Shown: piece after piece, positions 18,307 through 27,401 of the stretch
Layout: the number at the start of each line of letters is the position of its first letter
Position numbering within the stretch: position 1 is the stretch's first letter
Assembly (NCBI GenBank): GCA_020402585.1
Contig: JADBZH010000043.1
Location: 1-37,322 of the forward strand
Direction: 5' to 3'
Source of the DNA: Phenylobacterium sp.
Lineage (GTDB): Bacteria; Pseudomonadota; Alphaproteobacteria; Caulobacterales; Caulobacteraceae
DNA length: 37,322 nucleotides
The notes under the pieces: generated by a model
The model's database searches: none
What the model was told of the DNA's origin: nothing
The model's input: the letters and a program-made list of their open reading frames with translations, nothing else
Program-made: the position numbers and the translations under genes

Positions 18307-18392
18307 CCAAGGCGACGTTCCCGCGACGCTTCGATGACGCACTGCGCCGCGGCGAGGGGCGGGTCAACGGATCGCGGAGGCGGGGTAAATCC

Positions 18393-18467
18393 TGGTGGAT
18401 GCGACAGGGATCGAACCTGTGACCCCCTCGGTGTGAACGAGGTGCTCTACCGCTGAGCTACGCATCC
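18393..18467 (-). tRNA. tRNA-Val (anticodon CAC)
   Basis: The complementary strand folds as a full cloverleaf. The acceptor stem is GGATGCG/CGCATCC, the D arm GCTC-AGCGGTA-GAGC, the anticodon arm CCTCG-TTCACAC-CGAGG, and the T arm ACAGG-TTCGATC-CCTGT. The discriminator is A, and CCA is encoded (18395-18393). The anticodon CAC occupies 18435-18433 and reads GTG valine codons. The length is 75 nt including CCA. It sits alone between the receptor and gph genes. Confidence 0.96.
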
Positions 18468-18482
18468 GCCGGAAGGGATGGG

Positions 18483-18511
18483 CCTATAGCCTGCCCGCCT
18501 GCTGGCTGCAA
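18483..18511 (-). promoter_or_regulatory. Candidate tRNA-Val promoter
   Basis: On the minus strand TTGCAGC (18511-18505), a 14-nt spacer and GCTATAGG (18490-18483) match the Caulobacter housekeeping pattern. The -10 ends 15 nt before the mature tRNA 5' end, leaving a leader of roughly 8-9 nt for RNase P to remove. Confidence 0.55.
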
Positions 18512-18573
18512 GCGGGCCCCGGCGCCGGGTCAGGGACCTAGGCCTGATCGGGGTATTGAGGAGGGGCCGAGGA

Positions 18574-19269
18574 TCAGCGCCGCAGCAACAGCTCCAGGCA
18601 GGCAGGCAGGAGATCGTCGAAGTGGTCGATCAGCCGGTCGGGGTCCAGGTCCCTGACGGGAACCTCGGTGTAGCCGAAGCTGACCAGGACCAGGGGGGTT
18701 CCCGCCGCCCGCGCCGCCCCGGCGTCGGTGCCGGCGTCGCCCACCATGACCGCCCGGCGGATGTCGCCGCCTGCGGCCTGAATTGCGAGCTGAAGATGGC
18801 GGGGGTCGGGCTTGGGCGCGGGCGCGAGGTCGGCGCCGATGACGGCGTCGAAGTGGCGGGCCAGGTCCAGGGCCTCGAGGATGGGTGTGGACAGGCGGGT
18901 CAGCTTGTTGGTGCAGACGGCCAGCCGGGCGCCGGCGGCGCGCAGGGCCTCCAGGCTCTCCGGCACGCCGGGGAAGGGGCGGGTGAGGTCAGCGCTGTGG
19001 AGGTTGTAGTGGTCGATGAAGCGCAGCCAAAGGACCTCCAGCGCTTCGGGGGTAACCTCCAGGCCCTGGGCCTCGAAGCCACGCTGGAGCAGCCGCCGGG
19101 CGCCGTGGCCGATCAGGCTGCGGCCCTGGTCGAAGGGCAGGGGGGCGATCCCCTCTTCGGCCAGGATGTGGTTGAGGGTCCCCACAAGGTCGGGGGCGGA
19201 GTCCACCAGGGTCCCGTCCAGGTCGAAGGCGATGACGGCGCCGGCCAGGGGCTGGGCTTCGGACGGCAT
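18574..19269 (-). CDS. gph: Phosphoglycolate phosphatase (HAD family)
   Basis: Predicted 231 aa HAD-superfamily hydrolase. FDLDGTLVDSAPDL carries the nucleophile Asp16 and Asp18; CTNK is motif II, the Lys in PAPKPDPRHL motif III, and MVGDAGTDAGAARAAG motif IV. It matches Gph, which dephosphorylates 2-phosphoglycolate, a by-product of DNA 3'-end repair. The open frame extends upstream, but ATG 19269 has AGAGGAG ahead of it and starts right before the HAD domain. It diverges from glmU across 99 nt. Related sugar-phosphate phosphatases are an alternative. Confidence 0.88.
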   Translation of the reverse strand: MPSEAQPLAGAVIAFDLDGTLVDSAPDLVGTLNHILAEEGIAPLPFDQGRSLIGHGARRLLQRGFEAQGLEVTPEALEVLWLRFIDHYNLHSADLTRPFPGVPESLEALRAAGARLAVCTNKLTRLSTPILEALDLARHFDAVIGADLAPAPKPDPRHLQLAIQAAGGDIRRAVMVGDAGTDAGAARAAGTPLVLVSFGYTEVPVRDLDPDRLIDHFDDLLPACLELLLRR

Positions 19270-19368
19270 GGCTGCTCCTCTGCTCGTGGCTGGGGCGGGG
19301 ACTCCGCTGGCGGTTTCGGCTAAAGCCGCCATGATTGCAATCTCGCCTGCGATTCCGGGGTTTCCGCC

Positions 19369-20736
19369 ATGACCGCCCGCGCCGCCGTCATCCTCGCCGC
19401 CGGGCAGGGGACCCGGATGAAGTCTCCCATCCCCAAGATGCTCCACAAGGTGGGGGGGCGTACCCTGCTGGACCGGGTCATCGACACCGTCCTCGAGACC
19501 GGCTGCGAGCGTGTGGTGGTGGTGGTGGGGACCCACAGCCCGGCCGTGCGCCAGCTGGTCGAGGCCCGTCTCGGCGCCGGGGCGGCGGCGGTCCAGGACC
19601 CGCCCCTCGGCACCGGCCACGCCGTCCTGGCCGCCGGACCGGCCCTGGCGGACTTCGACGGCGACGTCATGGTGGTCAATGGCGACTGCCCCCTGTTGGC
19701 GCCGGAGGACCTGGACCCCCTGTTCAGCCTGAGGGCGGAGGGGGCGGACCTGGCCCTGCTGGGCTTCGAGCCGGCCGATCCCCTGCTGTACGGACGCATC
19801 CTCTCCGGCCCCGACGGCGAGGTCCGGCGCATCGTCGAGGCCCGAGACGCTTCGCCGGCGGAGCTCATGGTGCGGACCTGTTACGCCGGAATGCTCTGCG
19901 CCGACCGCGCCCGCCTGTTCGACTGGCTCTCACGGCTGACCAACGCCAACGCCAAGGGCGAGTACTACCTGACCGACGTGGTCTCCATCGCCGCGGCGGA
20001 AGGGCGGAAGGTCCGGGCCCACTACGCCCCTGAGACCGCCGTCATGGGCGCCGACACCCCCGCCCAGCTGGCCCAGGCCGAGGCCGTCTTCCAGCAGCGC
20101 CGCCGGACCCACTTCCTGTCCGAAGGCGTGGTCATGCCGGCGCCGGAGACCGTGCACTTTTCCTGGGACACGCGGATCGAGGCCGGCGTCCAGGTGGAGC
20201 CCTACGTCGTCTTCGCGCCCGGGGTCAGCATCGAGACGGGTGCGGTGATCCGCGCCTTCAGCCACCTTGAAGGCGCCCGGGTCGGACCCGGCGCCCTGAT
20301 CGGCCCCTATGCCCGCCTGCGTCCCGGCGCGGACATCGGCGAGGAGGTCCACATCGGCAACTTCGTCGAGGTCAAGAAGGTCCGCCTGGACAAGGGCGCC
20401 AAGGCCAATCACCTGGCCTATCTGGGCGACGGCACCGTGGGGGCGGGGGCCAACATCGGCGCCGGCACGATCTTCTGCAACTACGATGGTTTCGACAAGT
20501 ACGAGACCCATGTGGGGCCGGGCGCCTTTATCGGCTCGAATACCGCCATCGTTGCGCCGCGATCCATCGGCGCGGGCGCCATGACAGGCTCGGGCTCGGT
20601 CATCGTCCGCGACGTGCCTGACGACGCCCTGGCCGTGGCGCGGGGCGAGCAGAGCCACAAGGCCGGCTGGGCCGCCGCCTTCCGCGCCCGCAAGACCGCC
20701 GAGAAGGCGGCCCGCAAGGCGAAGGGCGGGTCATGA
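19369..20736 (+). CDS. glmU: Bifunctional GlcN-1-P acetyltransferase / GlcNAc-1-P uridyltransferase
   Basis: Predicted 455 aa, standard GlmU size. It makes UDP-GlcNAc for peptidoglycan and lipid A. The N-terminal uridyltransferase shows [18 protein letters not shown] (9-26), the GTGHAV motif and NGDCPLL. The C-terminal left-handed beta-helix has hexapeptide repeats, with [22 protein letters not shown], the catalytic-His segment NHLAYLGD, and [14 protein letters not shown]. The C-terminal tail is rich in Lys and Ala. The stop overlaps the rpiA start in ATGA. Confidence 0.97.
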   Translation: MTARAAVILAAGQGTRMKSPIPKMLHKVGGRTLLDRVIDTVLETGCERVVVVVGTHSPAVRQLVEARLGAGAAAVQDPPLGTGHAVLAAGPALADFDGDVMVVNGDCPLLAPEDLDPLFSLRAEGADLALLGFEPADPLLYGRILSGPDGEVRRIVEARDASPAELMVRTCYAGMLCADRARLFDWLSRLTNANAKGEYYLTDVVSIAAAEGRKVRAHYAPETAVMGADTPAQLAQAEAVFQQRRRTHFLSEGVVMPAPETVHFSWDTRIEAGVQVEPYVVFAPGVSIETGAVIRAFSHLEGARVGPGALIGPYARLRPGADIGEEVHIGNFVEVKKVRLDKGAKANHLAYLGDGTVGAGANIGAGTIFCNYDGFDKYETHVGPGAFIGSNTAIVAPRSIGAGAMTGSGSVIVRDVPDDALAVARGEQSHKAGWAAAFRARKTAEKAARKAKGGS

Positions 20737-21416
20737 GCGCCGAGGACCAGAAACGGGCCGCCGGCGAGGCCGCCGCCGCCCTTGTCCAGCCCGGCATGGT
20801 GGTGGGTCTCGGCACCGGCTCCACCGCCGCCGGGTTCGTGCGCGCCCTTGCCGCCCGCAAGCTGGACATCGTCGGCGTGGCCACCTCCCGGTCCACGGCG
20901 GCCCTGGCGCAGGAGCTGGGGATCCGGGTGGCGGAACTGGGCGAGACCGGACCCATCGACCTGACCGTGGACGGCGCCGACGAGATCGGCCCGGCCCTCT
21001 CCCTCATCAAGGGCGGCGGCGCGGCCCTGCTGCGCGAGAAACTGGTCTGGGAGGCCTCCCGCCGCTGCGTCGTCATCGCCGACGCCGGCAAGCGCGTTTC
21101 CCGCCTGGGCGCCTTTCCCCTGCCCGTAGAAGTGATCGCCTTCGGGCACCGGACCACCCTGGACCGCATCTGCGACGCCCTGTCCGAGTGTGAGATCGGC
21201 GCGGCGCCCCGGCTGAGGATGAAGGACGGATCGCCGGTCCTGACCGATGGCGGGAACGTGATCTACGACATCGCCTGCGGCCGTATCGACGCTCCGGCGT
21301 CCCTGGCGGCGGCGCTGAAGTCGGTGACCGGCGTGGTCGACCACGGCCTCTTCCTGGACCTCGCCGACCTGGCTCTGGTGGCGACGGACGCCGGTGTGGT
21401 GGAGATCGAGCCCTAG
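20733..21416 (+). CDS. rpiA: Ribose-5-phosphate isomerase A
   Basis: Predicted 227 aa. It interconverts ribose-5-phosphate and ribulose-5-phosphate in the pentose phosphate pathway. Family signatures are [15 protein letters not shown] (25-39), [31 protein letters not shown] with the catalytic Glu, and DGGNVIYD. The four-base overlap with glmU indicates translational coupling. The C-terminal [19 protein letters not shown] is conserved. Downstream lies only the structured repeat region. Confidence 0.97.
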   Translation: MSAEDQKRAAGEAAAALVQPGMVVGLGTGSTAAGFVRALAARKLDIVGVATSRSTAALAQELGIRVAELGETGPIDLTVDGADEIGPALSLIKGGGAALLREKLVWEASRRCVVIADAGKRVSRLGAFPLPVEVIAFGHRTTLDRICDALSECEIGAAPRLRMKDGSPVLTDGGNVIYDIACGRIDAPASLAAALKSVTGVVDHGLFLDLADLALVATDAGVVEIEP

Positions 21417-21485
21417 GTGACGGGGCGGCTGGAGTTGCGCCCTGGCCTGGGCCCGGCGCGCTCGAAGACTAGGAGTCAAAACGCC

Positions 21486-21718
21486 AATTGCTCCCCCAAG
21501 GGGGAGCTCCGACCGAAGGTCGGTGAGGGGGTCAGCTGAGCCGCCGTTGACCCCCTCCGGCCCGCTGCGCGCTCCACCTCCCCCTGGGGGGAGGAATTAG
21601 AGAGCGAATTGCTCCCCCAAGGGGGAGCTCCGACCGAAGGTCGGTGAGGGGGTCAGCTGAGCCGCCGTTGATCCCCTCCGGCCCGCTTCGCGGTCCACCT
21701 CCCACGGGGGGGAAGAAC
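21486..21718. repeat. Two tandem copies of a 121-bp multi-hairpin intergenic repeat
   Basis: This fills most of the 427-nt gap between rpiA and gor. Copy 1 spans 21486-21597 and copy 2 21607-21718, offset by exactly 121 nt and about 90 percent identical by eye. Each unit contains GCTCCCCC/GGGGGAGC (loop AA), CCGACC/GGTCGG (loop GAA), a ten-base stem GAGGGGGTCA/TGACCCCCTC closing a 13-nt loop, and a terminal C-rich/G-rich hairpin. The third stem keeps pairing in copy 2 through a C-to-T change giving G-U. Such CTCCCCC-rich units are widespread between genes in Caulobacterales and relatives. The rest of the gap (21417-21485, 21719-21843) holds only a candidate promoter. Confidence 0.9.
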
Positions 21719-21785
21719 CAGACGGTCATTGCACGCCCGCCTCAGGCCTCATCTTCCCAGAGGTCGAGGCCTAGCGCCGCCGGCA

Positions 21786-21812
21786 TTCAACAGCGGCCGG
21801 AATTGCTCTAGG
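21786..21812 (+). promoter_or_regulatory. Weak candidate promoter for gor
   Basis: TTCAACA (21786-21792), a 12-nt spacer and GCTCTAGG (21805-21812) match part of the Caulobacter housekeeping consensus. The predicted leader is about 25 nt and includes the GGGGGAG ribosome site before ATG 21844. Confidence 0.3.
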
Positions 21813-21843
21813 GTCGCGCCGCCGCCGCAGGGGGAGCCCGATC

Positions 21844-23214
21844 ATGAGCCAGTTCGACTACGATCTCTTCGTCATCGGGGCGGGGTCCGGCGGTGTGCGG
21901 GCCGGTCGTCTGGCCGCCGCCTCAGGCGCCCGGGTGGCGGTGGCCGAGGAGTACCGGGTCGGCGGCACCTGCGTGATCCGGGGCTGCGTGCCCAAGAAGT
22001 TCATGGTCTACGCCTCGGAGTTTCCGCACTACGCGCACATCGCCGAGGGCTACGGCTGGTCGGCCTCGGGTGCGACCTTCGACTGGACCCGTTTCCGGGA
22101 GGCCAAGGACCGCGAGATCGCCCGGCTCTCCGGGCTCTACATCGCCAACCTCACCCGTTCGGGCGCAGAAATCGTGGAGGGGCGGGCCGTCCTGACCGGC
22201 CCCAACAGCCTTGAGCTCGAGGGGCGCGGAGCGATCACCGCCGAGCGCATCCTGGTGGCGACCGGCGGGCGTCCCTGGAAGCCGGAGGATCTTCCCGGCG
22301 CGGACCTGGCCATCACCTCCGAGGACGCCTTCGACCTTCCCGCCCTGCCGGAGCGCATGGTCATCGTTGGCGGCGGTTTCATCGCCGTGGAGTTCGCCGG
22401 CATCTTCAACGGCCTCGGCGTCGATGTGACCCTCGTCTATCGCGGCGAACAGATCCTGCGGGGCTTCGACGAGGATATCCGCTCGCACGTGGCTGCAGAG
22501 ATCCAGCGACGGGGTGTGAAGCTCATCCTGGGCGCCCATCCGGTGGCGCTCTCCGGTGCGTCCGGCGCCCTGGCGTGCCGCCTGTCCGACGGCCAGGTCC
22601 TCGCGGCCGGAGAGGTCATGCTGGCGACCGGCCGCAGGCCCCACACGCGCGGGCTGGGCCTGGAGGCGGCGGGGGTGGAGACCGGTCCCAACGGCGAGAT
22701 CCGCGTCGACGCCTGGTCGCGATCCTCCACGCCCTCCGTCTGGGCCGTGGGCGATGTCACCGACCGGATCAACCTGACCCCCGTCGCCATCCGCGAGGGC
22801 GCCGCCTTCGCCCGGACGGAGTTCTATGGTCAGCCCACGCGGTTCGACCATGAGGCGGTTGCCTCGGCCGTCTTCAGCCAGCCGCCGGTCGGCTCGGTGG
22901 GCCTGACCGAGGCTGAAGCCCGGGCGGCCTATTCCAACATCGACATCTACCGCTCTCGGTTCCGGCCGATGAAGGAGACCTTCTACGGCGGCCAGGAGCA
23001 GGCCCTGGTCAAGCTGGTGGTCGACGCCGACAGCCAGCGGATGCTGGGCTGCCACGTCGTAGGGCCCGACGCCCCGGAAATCATCCAGATGGCGGCCGTT
23101 CCGATCAAGCTCGGCGTGACCAAGGCCCAGTGGGACTCGGCCTGCGCCGTGCATCCCACCCTGGCGGAGGAACTGGTCACACTGAGCGAGCCGGTCCCCC
23201 GGCCCACGGCCTGA
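21844..23214 (+). CDS. gor: Glutathione-disulfide reductase
   Basis: Predicted 456 aa, NADPH-dependent flavoprotein that keeps glutathione reduced in the cytoplasm. The FAD motif is GAGSGG (12-17). The redox-active disulfide is GGTCVIRGCVPKK with Cys43 and Cys48. A second Rossmann motif lies in VIVGGGFIAVEFAGIF, FAD contact in WAVGDVTDRINLTPVAIREG, and the C-terminal catalytic His437-Glu442 pair in HPTLAEE. The R-containing sequence between the cysteines (VIRG) is typical of the alphaproteobacterial glutathione reductases. GGGGGAG precedes the start. The next gene begins within a few bases. Confidence 0.94.
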   Translation: MSQFDYDLFVIGAGSGGVRAGRLAAASGARVAVAEEYRVGGTCVIRGCVPKKFMVYASEFPHYAHIAEGYGWSASGATFDWTRFREAKDREIARLSGLYIANLTRSGAEIVEGRAVLTGPNSLELEGRGAITAERILVATGGRPWKPEDLPGADLAITSEDAFDLPALPERMVIVGGGFIAVEFAGIFNGLGVDVTLVYRGEQILRGFDEDIRSHVAAEIQRRGVKLILGAHPVALSGASGALACRLSDGQVLAAGEVMLATGRRPHTRGLGLEAAGVETGPNGEIRVDAWSRSSTPSVWAVGDVTDRINLTPVAIREGAAFARTEFYGQPTRFDHEAVASAVFSQPPVGSVGLTEAEARAAYSNIDIYRSRFRPMKETFYGGQEQALVKLVVDADSQRMLGCHVVGPDAPEIIQMAAVPIKLGVTKAQWDSACAVHPTLAEELVTLSEPVPRPTA

Positions 23215-23216
23215 GC

Positions 23217-24410
23217 TTGCGCCTTCACGAGACATCGCCAGGCCGCTGGACCACCGGGGTGATCGCTGGTCTCCTGGTCCTGACCCCACTGCTGGGTTGG
23301 GCGGGTTCTTTGGGCTTCGCCCCCGCCGTCGCCCTCGCAGGCCTGCTGACAGTGTCCTCCCTGAGGGTGCGGACAGAGGACAGGGCCCTCCTTCTGGCCC
23401 TCTTCACGGCCCTGGTCTGGGCCTGCGCTTCAGTCTTCTGGAGTCCCTGGCGCCCCGGCGATCTGGAGGAACAGACGGGGCTGAAGCTGGTCTTCATGCT
23501 GGCCCTCTACGGGTGCGCGGTCAGCGCCGCCCGGGCGGTTCCGGAAGTTCGGCTTCCGGGGCTCATCAAGGGGCTCGTAGCGGCGACCTTGATCCTGGCG
23601 CTGATCCTTCTTCTCGAGGCTGCAACCGCCGCTGCAGGCTACCAGATCCTGTTGGGCCTGATCGGCCAGACTGTACGCCCAGACTATGCGATCAAGAACG
23701 TCGCCCAGGGCCTCTATGTCCTGACCCTGCTGGCGCCGATGGCCATCGCTGCGGTCTCCGGCCGGGCGAGGTGGGTCCTCGGCCTTGGCCTGGGCGCCGG
23801 GATCATCGGACCGGCCCTCGTCTTCGGCTACGACGCCCCTCTCCTGGCCCTGGCCTGCGCCCTCCTGGCGGCGGGCCTGGTCTGGTTCTTTTCCTTCATG
23901 GGACCCCGTCTCCTGGCAGGCCTCAGCGCAGGGGGGTTCCTGCTGGCGCCGGTCCTCGTGAACGGGGCGTTCACCCTGGGGCTGGACGAGCGCCTCTCGC
24001 CCTTCCTCTCGGAGTCCTGGCTGCAGCGCCTGGGCTATTGGAGCAAGGCGGTGGAGTGGATCTGGGCCCGTCCCCTACCGGGTTGGGGGCTGGATGCGAG
24101 CCGCGCCTTTGGGCCAGGAATCCAGCTTCATCCCCACAACGCGCCCCTCCAGGTCTGGATGGAGCTCGGCCTGATCGGCGCCGTCGCGGCGGCCATTGTC
24201 TGGGCGTCGATCTTCTCAGGACTCTCCCGGCCGGTCCGGACCCCCGCCGCCGCCGCCGCCGCAGCCGCTGCGACGGCCTACCTGGTGTTCGGCGCGGTGA
24301 GTTTCGGGGTCTGGCAGGAGTGGTGGCTGGCCCTCGGCGCCCTGACCGCCCTGGCCTGTATCCTGGTCCTGCGCGCCCGCCCTATCGACCTTTCCGGCCG
24401 TTCCGTATAG
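23217..24410 (+). CDS. O-antigen ligase/polymerase-like membrane protein (Wzy_C family)
   Basis: Predicted about 397 aa with around ten to twelve hydrophobic segments. The large periplasmic loop ends in the family hallmark GWGLDASRAF followed by LHPHNAPLQVWMELGLIG. Proteins of this family join or polymerise undecaprenyl-linked oligosaccharides, or ligate glycans to lipid A or protein, on the periplasmic side. The start is uncertain: an ATG at 23130 would overlap gor by 85 nt, a TTG at 23217 sits just after the gor stop and is used here, and a GTG at 23259 is a third option; no good ribosome site distinguishes them. It is an orphan between gor and DAHP synthase. Confidence 0.75.
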   Translation: MRLHETSPGRWTTGVIAGLLVLTPLLGWAGSLGFAPAVALAGLLTVSSLRVRTEDRALLLALFTALVWACASVFWSPWRPGDLEEQTGLKLVFMLALYGCAVSAARAVPEVRLPGLIKGLVAATLILALILLLEAATAAAGYQILLGLIGQTVRPDYAIKNVAQGLYVLTLLAPMAIAAVSGRARWVLGLGLGAGIIGPALVFGYDAPLLALACALLAAGLVWFFSFMGPRLLAGLSAGGFLLAPVLVNGAFTLGLDERLSPFLSESWLQRLGYWSKAVEWIWARPLPGWGLDASRAFGPGIQLHPHNAPLQVWMELGLIGAVAAAIVWASIFSGLSRPVRTPAAAAAAAAATAYLVFGAVSFGVWQEWWLALGALTALACILVLRARPIDLSGRSV

Positions 24411-24414
24411 AACG

Positions 24415-24438
24415 CCGCGCCCGCCGATGCGGGCGCGG
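24415..24438 (+). promoter_or_regulatory. Perfect 10-bp hairpin overlapping the ribosome-binding site of DAHP synthase
   Basis: CCGCGCCCGC (24415-24424), loop CGAT and GCGGGCGCGG (24429-24438) form a perfect GC stem. The Shine-Dalgarno GGAG (24437-24440) begins inside the 3' arm. Immediately upstream, GTATAGAA over the preceding stop codon resembles a -10, which would place the hairpin at the very 5' end of the mRNA. There is no U-tract, so a terminator for the upstream gene is less likely. Confidence 0.5.
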
Positions 24439-24447
24439 AGCTGAACA

Positions 24448-25827
24448 ATGAGCCCTTCCTGGAGCCCTTCCACCTGGCGGTCCCGTCCCGGCAAGCACAT
24501 GCCGGAGGACTATCCGGACGCCCAATCCCTGGCCTCGGTCGAGCAGACCCTGCGCGGCATGCCGCCGCTGGTGTTCGCCGGCGAGGCGCGGCGGCTGACA
24601 TCCCTGCTCGCCGATGTCGAGGCCGGCCGCGCCTTCCTGCTTCAGGGCGGCGACTGCGCCGAGAGCTTCAAGGAGTTCCACGCGGACAACATCCGCGACA
24701 CCTTCCGCCTGATCCTGCAGATGGCGGTGGTGCTGACCTTCGCCGGGGGCAAGCCGGTGGTGAAGGTCGGCCGCATGGCCGGCCAGTTCGCCAAGCCGCG
24801 CTCCTCCGCCACCGAGACCGTCGGGGACGTCACCCTGCCGTCCTATCGGGGCGACATCATCAACGGCATGGACTTCGACGCCGCTTCGCGGACCCCGGAT
24901 CCCCAGCGCCTGCTGCAGGCCTATGGCCAGTCGGCCTCGACCCTGAACCTGCTCCGCGCCTTCGCTGGCGGCGGGTACGCCGACCTGCACAACATCCACC
25001 GCTGGACGCTGGGCTTCGTGGACGACAGCCCGCAGGGGGCCCGCTATCGCGCCCTGTCGGAGAAGATCTCCGAGGCCCTGACCTTCATGGCCGCGATTGG
25101 AGTCACGCCGGAGTCTCACCCCGACCTGCATCGGGTGGAGTTCTTCACCTCCCACGAGGCCCTGCTCCTCGGCTTTGAGGAGGCCATGACCCGCGTCGAT
25201 TCCACCTCCGGCGACTGGTACGACACCTCCGCCCACCTGCTGTGGATCGGTGAGCGCACCCGCCAGCTGGACGGCGCCCACGTGGAGTTCTTCCGCGGCA
25301 TCCGCAACCCTATCGGAATGAAGGTCGGCCCGACGCTGGAGCCGGACGAACTGCTTCGCCTGATCGAGGTCCTGAACCCGGGCAACCAGCCGGGCCGCCT
25401 GACCCTCTATGGTCGCTTCGGCCACGATAAGATCGCCGGGCGCCTGCCGGGCCTCCTGAAGGCCACGCGCGCCGCGGGCGCCCGGGTCGTCTGGGCCATT
25501 GATCCCATGCACGGCAACACCCTGACCGCAGCCACCGGCTACAAGACCCGGCCGTTCGACCGGATCCTGTCGGAAGTGAAGAGCTTCGTCGAAATCTGCC
25601 GGGCCGAAGGCGTTCATCCCGGCGGGGTTCACCTGGAGATGACCGGCCAGAACGTCACGGAATGCCTGGGTGGGGCCCGGGCCCTGTCGGAAGGCGACCT
25701 GGCGGACCGGTACCATACCCATTGCGACCCACGGCTGAACGGCGAACAGGCCCTGGAACTCGCCTTCCTGGTCGCGGAGAAGCTGAAGGAAGAGCGATTG
25801 GCCGAGGCCCTCCGGCAGGCGGTCTGA
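24448..25827 (+). CDS. 3-deoxy-7-phosphoheptulonate synthase, class II
   Basis: Predicted 459 aa. It condenses phosphoenolpyruvate and erythrose-4-phosphate in the first step of the shikimate pathway. The plant-type class II family is recognised from [11 protein letters not shown] with metal ligand Cys70, [63 protein letters not shown], and the C-terminal metal site made of [22 protein letters not shown] and HCDPRLN. The start is ATG 24448 with GGAG partly inside a hairpin. It may be regulated at translation. It ends 17 nt before the convergent phospholipase D gene. Confidence 0.95.
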   Translation: MSPSWSPSTWRSRPGKHMPEDYPDAQSLASVEQTLRGMPPLVFAGEARRLTSLLADVEAGRAFLLQGGDCAESFKEFHADNIRDTFRLILQMAVVLTFAGGKPVVKVGRMAGQFAKPRSSATETVGDVTLPSYRGDIINGMDFDAASRTPDPQRLLQAYGQSASTLNLLRAFAGGGYADLHNIHRWTLGFVDDSPQGARYRALSEKISEALTFMAAIGVTPESHPDLHRVEFFTSHEALLLGFEEAMTRVDSTSGDWYDTSAHLLWIGERTRQLDGAHVEFFRGIRNPIGMKVGPTLEPDELLRLIEVLNPGNQPGRLTLYGRFGHDKIAGRLPGLLKATRAAGARVVWAIDPMHGNTLTAATGYKTRPFDRILSEVKSFVEICRAEGVHPGGVHLEMTGQNVTECLGGARALSEGDLADRYHTHCDPRLNGEQALELAFLVAEKLKEERLAEALRQAV

Positions 25828-25844
25828 GCCCCGGGCTCCGGCCC

Positions 25845-27308
25845 TCAGAGCAGATGCTCAATGGGAGCCAGGGCCAGCGCCTTCAGAAGGACCCGGCGAA
25901 AGAGGCCGACGCCGGGCTCGCGCTTGTGGACCTTCTCGCCCGCCGCGCTGGAGTCCACCCAGACAATGCGGTCCGCCTGCATTTTGAGTTCATAGGCGCT
26001 CGTCCGCGCGCCGACCTCGAAATAGGTCCGGACCCCGCCGGCGGCCTGCGGGCTCCGGAGGATCAGACCCATCTCGGTGTTCAGGCTCACGGACCGGGGA
26101 TCGAAGTTGAATGATCCCACGAAGATCTTCTGGTCATCGACGGCGAAGGTCTTGGCGTGGAGGGTCGAGCGGGACCGCAGGCCTGCGAATTCCAGGTCCG
26201 GCTCCTCCACAGGCGGCGCGGTCGGCTTGAACTCGAACAGCCGGACGCCGCCCTCCAGCAGCTCCCGGCGATACTTCGAGTAGGCGGCGTGGACCGGGGT
26301 TGAGTTGGTGGCCCGCGCGGAATTGGTCAGGACCCCGATCTCTACGCCCTCGGCGCGGAGGGTGACGAGATGGTGCACCCAGCGGTCATTGGGGATGAAG
26401 TAGGGCGAGACGATGTAGAGCGACCGGGCCGGCGTCTCGATCTCCCGCCGGATCTGGTCCCGGATCGGATCGAAGGCGGGTTCGGCGTTCGGAGCCCGGC
26501 TGAGCTTCGTCGGCGGGTCCGAGAACACCACAGCAGGCACAGGCTGCAGGGGCCGCGGCGGGGCCTCGGCAGGGGTGGGGCAGGTCGGAACCAGCTCAGG
26601 CGAAGGGTCACGGACGGATCGAGGTCTCGCGGGAAGCGGGGCGATCTCGTCGAGGGGCAGGGTGAGGGAAGAGTCCCAGTAGATATCGAAGACGCGCTTC
26701 AGGTCGGTCAGGGCCGGCCCCTCGATGATCACGTCGAGGTCGGAGAACACCACGCCCCCACTGCGGAAATAGACATCCCCAATGTTCCGCCCCCCAACGA
26801 TGGCGGCTCGGTCATCCACGATGAAGGACTTGTTATGCATCCGCCGGTTGAGCTGGCCGAAGCGCAGGACATAGTCGACCCGGCGCAGAAGCCCCTGGTT
26901 GCGGGAGGCGTTGATGTAGCGGATCTCCACTCCCGGCATCCGGCGTAGCCGGTCGAGCCTGGCCTTGGCCTCATGCGACCCATAGTCGTCGAGGAGCAGC
27001 CTCACCGCCACGCCCCGGCCCGCCGCAGACTCCAGTTCGCGGATCAGGCCCGAACCTGTGATGTCCGGAGTCAGGATGTAGGTCTGGATGTCGATCCGGG
27101 TCCGGGCCTCGCGGATCAGGGCGATCCGGCTGCAATAGGCCTCCTCGTTGGAGGAGAGGGACCTGAAGGCCGAGAGGGTCTCGGGGGCGTCGAAGGCCTC
27201 AGCCGCGGCCGGGCCTGCGAACAGGGCCAATGCGGCGCCCACCGCCGCAAGGAGGCGTCCTGTGAGGCTGTATTGAGAGCCCGCGTGGGGCTTCCGGGAG
27301 TTCCACAT
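25845..27308 (-). CDS. Phospholipase D-family protein, cardiolipin-synthase-like, exported
   Basis: Predicted 487 aa. An N-terminal hydrophobic signal (about 15-37, ending AGPAAAEA) suggests export or membrane anchoring. Two HKD active sites are present: His158-Lys160-Asp165 (HNKSFIVDD) and His384-Lys386-Asp391 (HAKTFAVDD), each followed by GGRNIGD or GSFNFDPRS. This is the layout of phosphatidyltransferases such as cardiolipin synthase C and of some phospholipases. A Pro-rich insert (about 215-265) separates the halves. ATG 27308 has no ribosome site; a perfect -10 directly upstream suggests a leaderless message. The exact reaction is not determinable. Confidence 0.88.
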   Translation of the reverse strand: MWNSRKPHAGSQYSLTGRLLAAVGAALALFAGPAAAEAFDAPETLSAFRSLSSNEEAYCSRIALIREARTRIDIQTYILTPDITGSGLIRELESAAGRGVAVRLLLDDYGSHEAKARLDRLRRMPGVEIRYINASRNQGLLRRVDYVLRFGQLNRRMHNKSFIVDDRAAIVGGRNIGDVYFRSGGVVFSDLDVIIEGPALTDLKRVFDIYWDSSLTLPLDEIAPLPARPRSVRDPSPELVPTCPTPAEAPPRPLQPVPAVVFSDPPTKLSRAPNAEPAFDPIRDQIRREIETPARSLYIVSPYFIPNDRWVHHLVTLRAEGVEIGVLTNSARATNSTPVHAAYSKYRRELLEGGVRLFEFKPTAPPVEEPDLEFAGLRSRSTLHAKTFAVDDQKIFVGSFNFDPRSVSLNTEMGLILRSPQAAGGVRTYFEVGARTSAYELKMQADRIVWVDSSAAGEKVHKREPGVGLFRRVLLKALALAPIEHLL

Positions 27309-27316
27309 AGGCAGGA

Positions 27317-27324
27317 GTTCTAGC
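27317..27324 (-). promoter_or_regulatory. Perfect -10 element for the phospholipase D gene
   Basis: GCTAGAAC on the minus strand matches GCTANAWC at every position. Its distance to ATG 27308 predicts a transcription start within about 2 nt of the start codon. No clear TTG-type -35 was found at the expected distance. Confidence 0.5.
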
Positions 27325-27367
27325 AGGGCGCCGGCGTCCGGCGCATCCCTTCGCTGGGGCGTCGGAC

Positions 27368-27396
27368 TTGACCTTCGGCTCCACCGCCGCTTCTTG
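27368..27396 (+). promoter_or_regulatory. Candidate promoter for the GT2-like gene
   Basis: TTGACCT (27368-27374), a 14-nt spacer and GCTTCTTG (27389-27396) form a good -35 and fair -10. The predicted transcription start falls on ATG 27402, and no ribosome site is visible, so this gene also looks leaderless. Confidence 0.45.
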
Positions 27397-27401
27397 GCGC
27401 C

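Noticed and set aside
21532..21729. 65-codon minus-strand frame within the tandem repeat
   Set aside because: It lies wholly in the structured repeat, with no ribosome site or homology.
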